DNA of 50,068 bases, from assembly GCA_029258755.1 (NCBI GenBank), contig JAPDKC010000062.1, positions 1 through 50,068 of the forward strand, written 5' to 3'. Within the stretch, counting starts at the first letter, position 1. The number at the start of each line of letters is the position of its first letter. Below the pieces are notes generated by a model, which saw nothing but the letters and a program-made list of their open reading frames with translations, was not told the DNA's origin and searched no databases. The position numbers and the translations under genes were made by a program. Shown piece after piece: positions 33,116-42,045 of this stretch. The stretch comes from an archaeon (GTDB taxonomy: Archaea > Iainarchaeota > Iainarchaeia > Iainarchaeales > DTGL01).

Positions 33116-35405
33116 GGGACTCCTTCCTCTCCTTAAGCAAATTCTTGAGCAAAGTCGTATCTACCCACTTTTTCCATTCAGAAAGCCATTCATTATAATT
33201 AACGCTGCCATGCTCTCTTATCTGCTTCTCCTTGAGCAAAAGGAGTTTTGAATGAGCGGCTGCTGTGCTTTCAGCTTCTAATATTTCTGGCAAAGAATGC
33301 TTCCTTTTTAGATCAACCAAGTATTTCTTTGATTCTGCCCTGACCTTAATTTCCGACCATATATCTCTTATGGAAAGTCCCGAGGTCTTTTCTATCTTTG
33401 AAAAAAGCTCTGAATCCTTGATACTATCCTCCAAGAATATTAAGCTGTCTTTCTTTGCTTCGTATGTCATGAGATTCAAAAGACCCCCTTCCCTAAGAGG
33501 TTCTTCATTCCAGTGTTTCTTTACCTCCGTTATTTCCACAAGCCTCCTATGCCTTCTAAGAGAACCATAGAATCTTATTGGCCTAGCGGTAACAATAACA
33601 TCTGTTGCCTTAAAAGACGTTGTCGGCACGCCAAGATCGTTTACAACACGGTCCCATACAGAATAAGCGGAATCTCCATGGATTGTTCCCATAACAACAT
33701 TTCCAGCAGCTCCGACACGCATTGCCTCATAAAGTGTTATTGCTTCTACAGACCTTACCTCGCCAAGTACGATTGCGCTATCACCCAATCTAAGAGCCGT
33801 ACGTAAAGCTTCTTGTGGCTCCACTTCAGTTTCTGTTTTACCAGCAGTGATAGGTGACTTTGTTTTAAGCCTTTGAATGTTGAACCCTATCTTTTTTATA
33901 TAGGGCACTGGAATCTCAAGCGTATCTTCTTGTACAATTATCCTTATATTCTTCGGTATTTCCAAGATACAAGCTGTTAGGAGCGATGTCTTTCCAGAGC
34001 CTCGTGAGCCAGTAATAAGTAGAGTTACTTGATTGTCAATTAGGAAAGACAATAAACCGGCTGCAAGAGGCGTAAGGAATTTTACGTCTATAAATTGAGG
34101 AAGGGTCCAAGGGGTTAATTTGTGAAGCCTAAAAGCAAAAGCCACACCATCTGGGGCAAGTGGAGGTCCTATAACAGCAACTCTTGTTTCCAAGTCTGGC
34201 AAATCATAATCGAGAACTGGATGTGCTTCATCAAATGGCCTGCCGCTCATAGCCCTAAGCTTTGTTATAAGCGTCAGCGCTTCTCTTTCCGTATATAAAA
34301 TATTGGTGGTACATTGACCAAAATCAGAATGGACTATATAAATAGGCTGCTCCCCTATGGGAGAATCCACATAAACATCAGTAATTTTTCTATCAGAAAG
34401 CAGAATCTCCAATATTCCATATCCTACAGTGTACCTAGCAACAATCTCACTTAGCTCTTCAAGTTCTTTCTTTGTAAGCTTTATATCATAATGATCTGCC
34501 ACTTCCATCAGTGTTGTTTCATATAGCCGCTCAAAGTATGTTCTAGAACTTGTAACACTGCTTAATGCTGCCTTACTTGGAGTGTACTCAGAAACAATTT
34601 CCTTTGTTTTGCTTATAACAAAATATTTTTCTGGACTTAGGGAATATTCTGGAGGGTAAATAAAGTATAGGTTCCGGGCCCTATCCGGATGGCTAAATAT
34701 CTGTACCACAGTATTTTTTACCGTATATTCATCAAGAAGCTCAAGCCCACTCTCTTCACCAAGAAGAAGCCTGGAACCTATAAAAGAAGGTTTTATTTGG
34801 GCTTCAAACAAAGCCCTGTAAATCTCGGTTGTATCCGGAATTTCTGTTAGCTCCGCTAAAAATTTCCTCACTCTTTTTATCATCTCGCATTCTTCAAATG
34901 CTTGCCTTATATGGAGCAGCGTTTTTAGATAGATTCTGCTTCCTCTTCTGTATTCCTCATCACCTTCCTTGAATCTTTCTTTTTCCTTTTGTATCTCCGA
35001 AAGACAAAGAAGGTAAGCTTTAATTGGGTCCCTTGCGATTAGGTCTTTTGCTATAGAAACAACAACTCTGTGTCTAACGCCGATTCTTCTTTCCTCAGCC
35101 CTGTTTTTTACATCCCCCAAATTTGTATAACCCCATATGTTTTCTGCTGCAAACTGCTGCATTATCTTTGTGATTTCTTTAAACATATCCGTTTGCTGTT
35201 CGTTGTAGATCTTATCGTATACCTCCGAAAGGACAACGATATTTGGGTTTGTTTTTTGCAAAACAGCAACCAAATGCAACCTGCACGCTTCATCCTCGGA
35301 GAGAGAGGATTTATAGATACAGTTCTTGCAGTCAAATATGAGATAGTACTTGTTTGCCTCTCTTTTTATAACGTATTCCCCTACCTTAAAGCCGCCTATC
35401 TTCAC
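33096..35405 (-). CDS. Type II/IV secretion system ATPase (VirB11/GspE/TadA-like)
   Basis: About 769 residues, a hexameric motor that powers pilin assembly. Walker A is LLITGSRGSGKTSLL (about residues 463-477); the Asp box is QEDTLEIP; Walker B is DSAIVLGEVRS; the His box is GTIHGDSA (about 570-580). A long N-terminal domain of about 300 residues with a CKNC motif precedes the core, and about 130 residues follow it. The GTG at 35405 is preferred over 35414 because AGGTAGGTG lies 6 nt upstream. It is between the triple-VWA protein gene and the platform gene, with 9 nt to the former. Confidence 0.92.
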   Translation of the reverse strand: MKIGGFKVGEYVIKREANKYYLIFDCKNCIYKSSLSEDEACRLHLVAVLQKTNPNIVVLSEVYDKIYNEQQTDMFKEITKIMQQFAAENIWGYTNLGDVKNRAEERRIGVRHRVVVSIAKDLIARDPIKAYLLCLSEIQKEKERFKEGDEEYRRGSRIYLKTLLHIRQAFEECEMIKRVRKFLAELTEIPDTTEIYRALFEAQIKPSFIGSRLLLGEESGLELLDEYTVKNTVVQIFSHPDRARNLYFIYPPEYSLSPEKYFVISKTKEIVSEYTPSKAALSSVTSSRTYFERLYETTLMEVADHYDIKLTKKELEELSEIVARYTVGYGILEILLSDRKITDVYVDSPIGEQPIYIVHSDFGQCTTNILYTEREALTLITKLRAMSGRPFDEAHPVLDYDLPDLETRVAVIGPPLAPDGVAFAFRLHKLTPWTLPQFIDVKFLTPLAAGLLSFLIDNQVTLLITGSRGSGKTSLLTACILEIPKNIRIIVQEDTLEIPVPYIKKIGFNIQRLKTKSPITAGKTETEVEPQEALRTALRLGDSAIVLGEVRSVEAITLYEAMRVGAAGNVVMGTIHGDSAYSVWDRVVNDLGVPTTSFKATDVIVTARPIRFYGSLRRHRRLVEITEVKKHWNEEPLREGGLLNLMTYEAKKDSLIFLEDSIKDSELFSKIEKTSGLSIRDIWSEIKVRAESKKYLVDLKRKHSLPEILEAESTAAAHSKLLLLKEKQIREHGSVNYNEWLSEWKKWVDTTLLKNLLKERKESHAKKKG

Positions 35406-35414
35406 TTCAAGCAC

Positions 35415-38400
35415 CTACCTACATTCACTGCATTTTTCTTCGTCTTCACATATTGGCTTTTTCTTCAATATCAAATCTTCCACAACTTCTTTAATTATTT
35501 TTTTCATGGCTTCTTCCATAGGAAAGCTTGTATCGTTGCTTACAATCACCTTGTCCTCCTCAACTACATATTTATATATCTTGCCTTTACCGTAAAAAAT
35601 ACCTCTAAGCATACTCTCTGCACTTCTCACACCTATTGAAATATCCTCAACAAGCCCATAAACCATAGCATCTAACTCAAGCATTTTCCTTCCGACTTGG
35701 TGAGATGTTGAGCTATCATTATTAGGGGGCTCGTCTGTTATTAAAAGTATTATTTTGTACCTATACCAATTGTCTTTCCAATCGATATAATATTTGCTGG
35801 AAGCAAACATCAAAGCATCCAGCCAAGGTTCTTTTTCACCTATATGAGCCAATTCCTTCAAAGCTGTAGCAACACGCCTGAGCTTCTCTTTGTCCGAAGT
35901 AAGGTTTACATAACCTACGCTAGCATCCTTTAAGTACTCATTACGGCTTTCTATATCATTGAACAGGCCTTCTTTAAGCTTACTGTCCAAAGCACCACCA
36001 AAAATAAGCATACCTACCCTTAGGCAAGGCATGCCTTTCATTCTACACTGCTTATCGAAGTTGTTTGCGAATTCCTCAAACGATTTTGCAAACTCTTTAA
36101 TCTCAAGCCATGTAGTTTCGGTTCCATCTATCACGAAGAATATATCAATAGGTTTATCAAGCTCCGAGATACGCTTTAAATACTCCCAGTTATCATTTGA
36201 AGATTCGCAATAACACTCTGTTGGGCAGTTCAGCACCTCTTCCTGCTGCTGCTCCTGCTCAATCTCTTGCTCGGTCTCTTGCTCAATCTCGCTTACGGAA
36301 GGCGGTCCGCTAGCGACAACGACCGGGCTCTGTGTTTCCTCAGCTTCTTCCCCCTCTTGCTCTTGTTCCTCTTCTTTGCTTTCTTGTCCTTCTTCAGCAC
36401 CTCCGCCAGGGTAAGGTTCAAGAGGAGGCAAAGGTTCATTGCCAGAGGTTACGCCACCACAAAGCCAAACGTCTGGTAATTTGCATAAACTGCATTCTTC
36501 CTCACTAGGACTGCATGTGCCTTTAACAATAAGCTTTCCAGTAAGAGCATCTTTTGTTACTGTAAGTCCTTCCTGCAAAAATTTCTTCCACTTGGCAATG
36601 CATTCTTGCTCGCTTATAGATGGTTCACATCTGCAGCCTACTTCTACATAACACTGCTCAAGATTGTCGCTGCAATATAGGGTGCAGTTCTCAACCTTTA
36701 CCTCCTTCTGTGGCTTTTTTGAGACCTTTGCACAAAGAATGCACTGCTCCTCCGTGCATGGAGGCATGCTTTTTTCCTTTTCAACAACTCCTTCCAGAAC
36801 ACTTAGTATCTTTTCTTTTATTTCTTCTGGTTGGGCGTAAGGCGTTGCTAAGCCGCCTGTCTTAGAAGCAAGCCAGTTCATTTGTTGTTCAAGCTTGGCT
36901 TTTTCCTCCTCGGAGAGGCCTCCCAAAACAGAGCTTATGCCAGTGCCATAAATGCCAATAATTTTTATACCTCTTGCAGCTGCTTGCTCTTTAAGAGAAA
37001 CGATAACATCATCTAAAGCTTCTGATAACGCTTGCGATCTCACAAATCTTCTGTAATCTTCTTGAGGATTGTCGTAAGGTATTTCATAAGGATTGTTTGG
37101 GGCATCGGTGATTATTATCAAAAACTTACTTGAATGATCGCTCCATTGCTGCGAATTTATTGCTGCTAAAGCAGCACCTGCCCAAGGATCAGGTATGTCA
37201 TTTCCGCCAGCAATATCCACCTGAGATAAGCTTTTTAGTACTGCAGTAATATCTTCTGTTAGCAAAACCTCTGGCGGTGATTGGTGGGAAGTTCCTCCCG
37301 CCTCTGTGCCGAACATATATTTAATGCCAACTCTAACGCAATTCTCTATACCCAGCTCCGAGCATCCATCTTTGATATCCTTTATTATTTCTTCTATAGA
37401 ACTCTTAAATTCATAGAATTCTTCAGCCATAGAACCGCTGAGATCCAAAACAAACTCGACATCTATAAGAGAATAGCTTTCTATAGTTTTGTCGTAATAC
37501 TGAGCGCAAGAGCAATTCTCGCAAGAACCCTGCCAAGGAAGTATGCAGTGGTGCTCGCACACCTGCTTAGGCATCCCTTCCTCACAGATTTTAAGACCCC
37601 TTTGCTTAGCGGCCTTAACGATTTCCTCAGCAAGTATCTCTAAAATTTTTGAAGGAAGTTCAGAGGCATTAGCATAGGTAAAGAACTTTCCACCAGTTTG
37701 AGACGATATGTATTGCAAATCATTGTCCGGGCATAATATGTCCACATCACTCCCGCCTAAAGCACTGCCTGCAACCGCATACGTATATATCTCCTGTGCT
37801 CTATAAAAGCCCTGTGGCATAGCATCGCATCCTTTAGCAGCTAAAGAAAAAATCTTAACTCCTTTTTCTCTTGCAACCTGAGCGACCTGCTCCAAGGTAA
37901 TAGTGCTGTTATTGTTTGCCGCATCTGTTATAACTATTATTATTTTCTCTGCCTCATCACGCCAGTGAATCTCGGAAGAAGTCATGGCAAAGTATGAAAC
38001 ATCTGCCCATGCTTCAGCACCATTGCCAGCAGCAACATCATTAAGCATGTCCGCAATCTTTGTAAAGTCGGAGGTAAAGTCCTGATATCCAAAATCATCA
38101 TAGAACGAGGCAAATGTCCCTGGAGGGGCTAAAGCGTTGCTGCTTCTACAAGCAGGGGGGAGCCTCTGCCGAAACTCTTCCGCTGTTAGGTTTTGTAAAC
38201 CTTTAAAACCAACATTTATGAGCGCTCTCTGTGCATAATGGCAAAGCACATAGTTGAATGAATCGTACTTGAATGCTGGGCTTAATGAAATAAACTCATC
38301 CTTATGCTCTCTAGCGTAATTTAAACAATGGGAAAACAGCGGATTGTCTTTTTCCAAACAGCTCTTGGAATATCCCTCTAAGACATAGGCACCTATGCGA

Positions 38401-39608
38401 AGACATTCTTTGCCCAATCTCTCCAAACATTCGGCCCTAACCTTTTCGTAAAGGTTCGAAAGCGTGTTTATAACCTCGTCTATATCATCGGACATCGAAC
38501 CGCTTCCGTCAATAACCAAAAAGATATCAAACGGTCTTTCGAGCTCGCCAAGCATTTCTATTATCTCTTCCTTTGTATAGCAGTTTCTCACACAGATTGT
38601 CTCCTTTTCTCCCGGTGTTGAAAGCTCGATAGTTTTGCTTGCGTAGCTTATCTTCTCCAGTTCAAGTTCATATTCATCTGGAATATTATAAAGCTCTCTC
38701 CACTTTCTCTCGCATTCTTCCAACGTTATGCAATCTTCGCAAGGGAAGAAATACTTGCATTCTTCTTCCGAAATCCATTCGCTCCTTGGTTCGCCTGGAA
38801 TACATGTTTGAGGAATTACCTTTCCGTAGGCATTTATCTTAAACTCCTTCTCTACAAAGTTCGTCTCATCCGTGCTTTCCCTGACCAAAAACTTTATCTT
38901 ATAGTTTCCATCGCTAGGTAGCTCGAGCTCTAGCTCTCTCCCTACAGAATGGCCCACGTGCAAGCTGAAGGGTTCAAGCTTTTTTTCTTCTACAAGCTTG
39001 TATTCATATTTTTGAAGATGTGGGTTGAATACTTTCCTGTAAAGGTAAGCTATAACATCTACTGCAGACATATCTTGCTTGCCTACATTCTTCACAGTAA
39101 AGCTCAGCTTAACCTTATTGTCTTCAGCGAGATTTACGGTATGTTTATCTATCTCTATCTTTGGCACATCCACTTGCGCTGGTTCTTCGCCTATGTACAC
39201 CTTGCATATGTAGATTTTGTCAAACCTGCATCTTGCAGATATTGTTTCTACAGAATCCTTCACAAAGGAAAAGAATCTTCTATTAGGAGAGTTGTCCCAA
39301 GCAATTCTCTGCCTGCATTTACTTACCGGCACTCCTTTTTCGCAACAATGGGAAGGATGGTTACAAACAAATGTTATTGTTCGGGATTGATTTTCAAATG
39401 GCTTAGCATGCATTTCTGTTTCTGCTTTGAAAAAACCTCTGTCTGAATAATAACGACCAAGTTTCGTTTCAGCTTTCTCAAGCTGTTCTTTTATAATTTC
39501 CTCCGGAGCCCTAGGAATAACAAAAAAGGGTGAAAAGTAAAGGAAGAATATCAAGAGCAAGATAAGTGCTATTATGGCTGCTATTAGAAGCTTAAATGGT
39601 TTTTCCAT
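35415..39608 (-). CDS. Giant membrane-anchored protein with three VWA domains
   Basis: 1397 residues. One N-terminal membrane segment (about residues 7-32) with the bulk of the protein outside. Three von Willebrand A domains are visible: VWA1 with MIDAS start DGSGSM (367-372), VWA2 with DLSGSM (722-727), VWA3 with DGTET (about 1161), where the metal-binding serines are lost. All three carry an extra Cys pair before the next strand (C-x5-7-C-[LV]-R-[IV]-G). Cys-rich connectors include two C...EC-x2-KW modules, and a Glu/Gln/Pro-rich spacer of about 60 residues separates VWA2 and VWA3. VWA proteins bind ligands through metal, so an adhesin or pilus-associated receptor is likely. It is the first gene of the ATPase/platform operon. 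Confidence 0.85.
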   Translation of the reverse strand: MEKPFKLLIAAIIALILLLIFFLYFSPFFVIPRAPEEIIKEQLEKAETKLGRYYSDRGFFKAETEMHAKPFENQSRTITFVCNHPSHCCEKGVPVSKCRQRIAWDNSPNRRFFSFVKDSVETISARCRFDKIYICKVYIGEEPAQVDVPKIEIDKHTVNLAEDNKVKLSFTVKNVGKQDMSAVDVIAYLYRKVFNPHLQKYEYKLVEEKKLEPFSLHVGHSVGRELELELPSDGNYKIKFLVRESTDETNFVEKEFKINAYGKVIPQTCIPGEPRSEWISEEECKYFFPCEDCITLEECERKWRELYNIPDEYELELEKISYASKTIELSTPGEKETICVRNCYTKEEIIEMLGELERPFDIFLVIDGSGSMSDDIDEVINTLSNLYEKVRAECLERLGKECLRIGAYVLEGYSKSCLEKDNPLFSHCLNYAREHKDEFISLSPAFKYDSFNYVLCHYAQRALINVGFKGLQNLTAEEFRQRLPPACRSSNALAPPGTFASFYDDFGYQDFTSDFTKIADMLNDVAAGNGAEAWADVSYFAMTSSEIHWRDEAEKIIIVITDAANNNSTITLEQVAQVAREKGVKIFSLAAKGCDAMPQGFYRAQEIYTYAVAGSALGGSDVDILCPDNDLQYISSQTGGKFFTYANASELPSKILEILAEEIVKAAKQRGLKICEEGMPKQVCEHHCILPWQGSCENCSCAQYYDKTIESYSLIDVEFVLDLSGSMAEEFYEFKSSIEEIIKDIKDGCSELGIENCVRVGIKYMFGTEAGGTSHQSPPEVLLTEDITAVLKSLSQVDIAGGNDIPDPWAGAALAAINSQQWSDHSSKFLIIITDAPNNPYEIPYDNPQEDYRRFVRSQALSEALDDVIVSLKEQAAARGIKIIGIYGTGISSVLGGLSEEEKAKLEQQMNWLASKTGGLATPYAQPEEIKEKILSVLEGVVEKEKSMPPCTEEQCILCAKVSKKPQKEVKVENCTLYCSDNLEQCYVEVGCRCEPSISEQECIAKWKKFLQEGLTVTKDALTGKLIVKGTCSPSEEECSLCKLPDVWLCGGVTSGNEPLPPLEPYPGGGAEEGQESKEEEQEQEGEEAEETQSPVVVASGPPSVSEIEQETEQEIEQEQQQEEVLNCPTECYCESSNDNWEYLKRISELDKPIDIFFVIDGTETTWLEIKEFAKSFEEFANNFDKQCRMKGMPCLRVGMLIFGGALDSKLKEGLFNDIESRNEYLKDASVGYVNLTSDKEKLRRVATALKELAHIGEKEPWLDALMFASSKYYIDWKDNWYRYKIILLITDEPPNNDSSTSHQVGRKMLELDAMVYGLVEDISIGVRSAESMLRGIFYGKGKIYKYVVEEDKVIVSNDTSFPMEEAMKKIIKEVVEDLILKKKPICEDEEKCSECR

Positions 39609-39705
39609 CTTTTCTAACCCTTTAAACAGTCTTCATTTATTTTTAGTAAGCTTTTTTCTGTATTTAAAACTTTTGTGTAGCTCTTCTCTTGATGCTAAAA
39701 AGATT
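39609..39705 (-). promoter_or_regulatory. Promoter region of the VWA-ATPase operon
   Basis: On the minus strand GTTTTAAATAC at about 39660-39670 is a TATA candidate about 50-60 nt before the ATG of the VWA gene. The region also contains the 3' boundary of the thioredoxin-reductase-like gene. No other gene seen. Confidence 0.4.
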
Positions 39706-40611
39706 TTAATCTGTTAAAAACCTATATGCGCTCTCGGCAGCTATCGCTCCTTGAGCGCATGCGACAATTAGCTGTTGGAATATGCCAGTAACATCGCCAG
39801 CTGCAAATACGCCTGGCATATTAGTGCTCATATGCTGATCCACTTCTATATATCCTTTATCATCCAAAGAGCAGCCAAGCTTTTTTGCAAGTTCGGAGTT
39901 TGGCTTAAGCCCTATGTAAACAAACGCTCCGCTAACTTTAAGCTCGTACTGCTTTTGAGATACTCTATCCCTATATCTTAATCCCTCAAGTACCTCTTTG
40001 CCGAAGAACTCAAAAACCTCGGCATTTGTGATAATTTTAACATTAGCATCTTTAAGCTTTCGAAGGTAGGCTTCTTCACATTTAAGTTTAGGCATATATT
40101 CAATAAGATAAACACGGTTGCATATTTTGCTGAGGTATAACGCATTCATAGCGCCGCTGTTGCCGCCACCAATAACAGCAACGTCCTTGCCAGCATGCAG
40201 AGGCCCATCGCAAGTTGCACAGTAGCTTATGCCCTTGCCCTCAAACTGCTCTGAACCTTTCGCATTCAACTTCCTATGAGCTGTTCCTGTTGCAATAATA
40301 ACTGATTTAGCGCTTACCTTGCCACAATCAGCAACAATCTTGAAACCATTTTCTTCCTTAAGTATCTCTTTAACCTTGCAGAATTCTTTTATTTCTACAT
40401 TAAGGTTAGTAAGCTGTTCACGCAACTTTTCTGCAAGCTCAAGCCCTTTTATTGAAACAAATCCGGGATAGTTTTCAAGCACCACTATCTCGTTAAGCTT
40501 CCCGCCTGAAGAACCAGAATCAAAAATCGCTAAGCTTAGTCCTTTTCTCTTAGCATATATTGCCGCTGTTAAGCCGGCAGGTCCAGCACCTATTATAGCT
40601 AAATCAAGCAT
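39706..40611 (-). CDS. trxB: Thioredoxin reductase-like flavoprotein
   Basis: 301 residues with both dinucleotide-binding domains of the family: the FAD motif IIGAGPAGLTAA at the start, the redox pair in SYCATCDG, a second motif VIGGGNSGAMNAL, and FAAGDVTG near the end. The NADPH-binding HRRxxxR segment is replaced by EYMPKLK, as in archaeal relatives that do not use NADPH well, so the electron donor may be different. Transfers electrons to thioredoxin or a glutaredoxin-like protein. ATG at 40611 is chosen over the TTG at 40623. It stands alone inside the surface locus, whose many Cys-rich proteins need thiol handling; a link is plausible but unproved. Confidence 0.9.
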   Translation of the reverse strand: MLDLAIIGAGPAGLTAAIYAKRKGLSLAIFDSGSSGGKLNEIVVLENYPGFVSIKGLELAEKLREQLTNLNVEIKEFCKVKEILKEENGFKIVADCGKVSAKSVIIATGTAHRKLNAKGSEQFEGKGISYCATCDGPLHAGKDVAVIGGGNSGAMNALYLSKICNRVYLIEYMPKLKCEEAYLRKLKDANVKIITNAEVFEFFGKEVLEGLRYRDRVSQKQYELKVSGAFVYIGLKPNSELAKKLGCSLDDKGYIEVDQHMSTNMPGVFAAGDVTGIFQQLIVACAQGAIAAESAYRFLTD

Positions 40612-40674
40612 AACGACCCCCAAGCAAAAGATTTTTAATTTATGAAAACTGTTTTAAAATATGAGGTCTTGTTG

Positions 40675-41919
40675 ATGCCTCTAAAAGAAATTGTTTACTA
40701 TTTGATGTTTTTACTGCTCCTAAATTCTTTCATGCTAGTGAATGCGCAACCTGAGCAACTGAAAGCCCTTGTGAACGATGAGGAAATCAAAAAGGTTTTG
40801 GAGGATGCTAAAATTGATAGTAAGTTTCTAAGCGATACCTACAGCATATACTACGATGAATCCTCGGATAAGTATCATCACTATTATGCTTCTGTTTGCC
40901 ATGGGGGCTCTAAAGCAATTGGATGTAAAAGAAGAAAGGTTGAGCCAAGAGAACATTATTATTTTATAGCAAACCCCGTAGGCATACCTCCCCTCGGCGG
41001 AGCCCATTATCTCTACACAGCTACCGATGATTACCTTGTTGTAAAGGTTCTTGGCGAACTCTGGTTCATAAAGCCATTATGGAACGATAAAGAGGAATGC
41101 TACTTTGAGCTTTGGAAATGGACTCCAAGCGAAAACTTCTTTGAGGATGGTTCCTATACGCTCGCTGCATGCGATGCTTCTGGAACAACTGTTTTCCCGA
41201 AAAGCGGTGACACCAAAACAGTTAAAGCTTTTGAAGAGAGCTGTGGAATTGTCTTTGATGCTGTTTGTAGGGGAAGCACAATAACCCACATAAACGATAT
41301 AGTGATAAAAGATTTGAGGATAAATCCCAGCTATTTTGCAGAGATGATAAAACGAAGAAACGCAAGGGAAAAGAAGTCAAAGATAGAATTATGGCATCCT
41401 TCGCAAAATGAATGTGGTTTTAAAATAAAGTATGTGCGGTACAGAGGGAAGCTCTACGAAGAACCTACATATTTAGAGTACGATGCGGAAGCTGAAGATG
41501 TGGTTAGTGTAACCTTTACCATAGATACATCCTGTAAGCTTTCTTCTGTTGTGTTTGGCCTTTGGGATAAGCAGTCCCTTTTGGGATCGCCGGCTATTCC
41601 TATAAAAGTAGAAAATCTCGCTGAAACCCTCAGTGAGAAAGGAAGCGCAACTATTGACATTAAGTTTGAGGATGCATCGGCTTGGGGAACAAAGTACTTA
41701 GGAGCCAAAGCAAATGTAGAATATACTAACGAAGAAGGAAAAAAGGAATCAACGTGGGTGCTCACACAATCCGTGGAGATTAAGTTTTCCGAGGGTGGAG
41801 CAGCAAGGGAGGAAGAAGAAAGGGAAGAGAGCAAACAAACACCAAGCGATTGCCTAGCTTGCTACAATCTAGTTCAGTGCCTAGCATGCATTGCAATGCT
41901 GCTATTACAAGCAATCTAA
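40675..41919 (+). CDS. Exported protein with four-Cys C-terminal tail
   Basis: About 414 residues. ATG at 40675 has GAGGT 7 nt upstream and opens on a signal peptide (IVYYLMFLLLLNSFMLVNAQ); the in-frame ATG at 40642 is less likely. The mature protein is beta-rich with scattered cysteines, then a Glu-rich linker. The end reads C-x2-C-x5-C-x2-C-I-x2-L-x-L-x-A-I, identical in spacing to the tail of the protein at 20753-22816. No membrane anchor other than this short hydrophobic tail. Unknown function; the shared tail suggests the same sorting or anchoring. Confidence 0.7.
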   Translation: MPLKEIVYYLMFLLLLNSFMLVNAQPEQLKALVNDEEIKKVLEDAKIDSKFLSDTYSIYYDESSDKYHHYYASVCHGGSKAIGCKRRKVEPREHYYFIANPVGIPPLGGAHYLYTATDDYLVVKVLGELWFIKPLWNDKEECYFELWKWTPSENFFEDGSYTLAACDASGTTVFPKSGDTKTVKAFEESCGIVFDAVCRGSTITHINDIVIKDLRINPSYFAEMIKRRNAREKKSKIELWHPSQNECGFKIKYVRYRGKLYEEPTYLEYDAEAEDVVSVTFTIDTSCKLSSVVFGLWDKQSLLGSPAIPIKVENLAETLSEKGSATIDIKFEDASAWGTKYLGAKANVEYTNEEGKKESTWVLTQSVEIKFSEGGAAREEEEREESKQTPSDCLACYNLVQCLACIAMLLLQAI

Positions 41920-41995
41920 CCTTTCATTAGAAGCTTTTTACCAACAATTTCTAGAAGCAAAAATGCAAAAGCAAAATTATTTTATATAAGTTAAT

Positions 41996-42023
41996 GCTAT
42001 AAAATAAAAGCTATAAAATAAAA
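41996..42023 (+). repeat. Tandem 14-bp repeat in promoter region
   Basis: Two adjacent perfect copies of GCTATAAAATAAAA lie 23-50 nt before the ATG at 42046. Each contains a TATA-like core, and TTTATATAAG lies about 15 nt further upstream, so the start point of transcription may be doubled or ambiguous. Confidence 0.6.
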
Positions 42024-42045
42024 GGAAATAAAAAGAGGGATTCAA

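Noticed and set aside
35070-35639. A 189-codon plus-strand frame across the VWA/ATPase junction
   Set aside because: It is antisense to two well-supported genes, and its product is a Phe/Leu/Tyr-rich sequence with no start signal or domain. It is a shadow of coding on the other strand.
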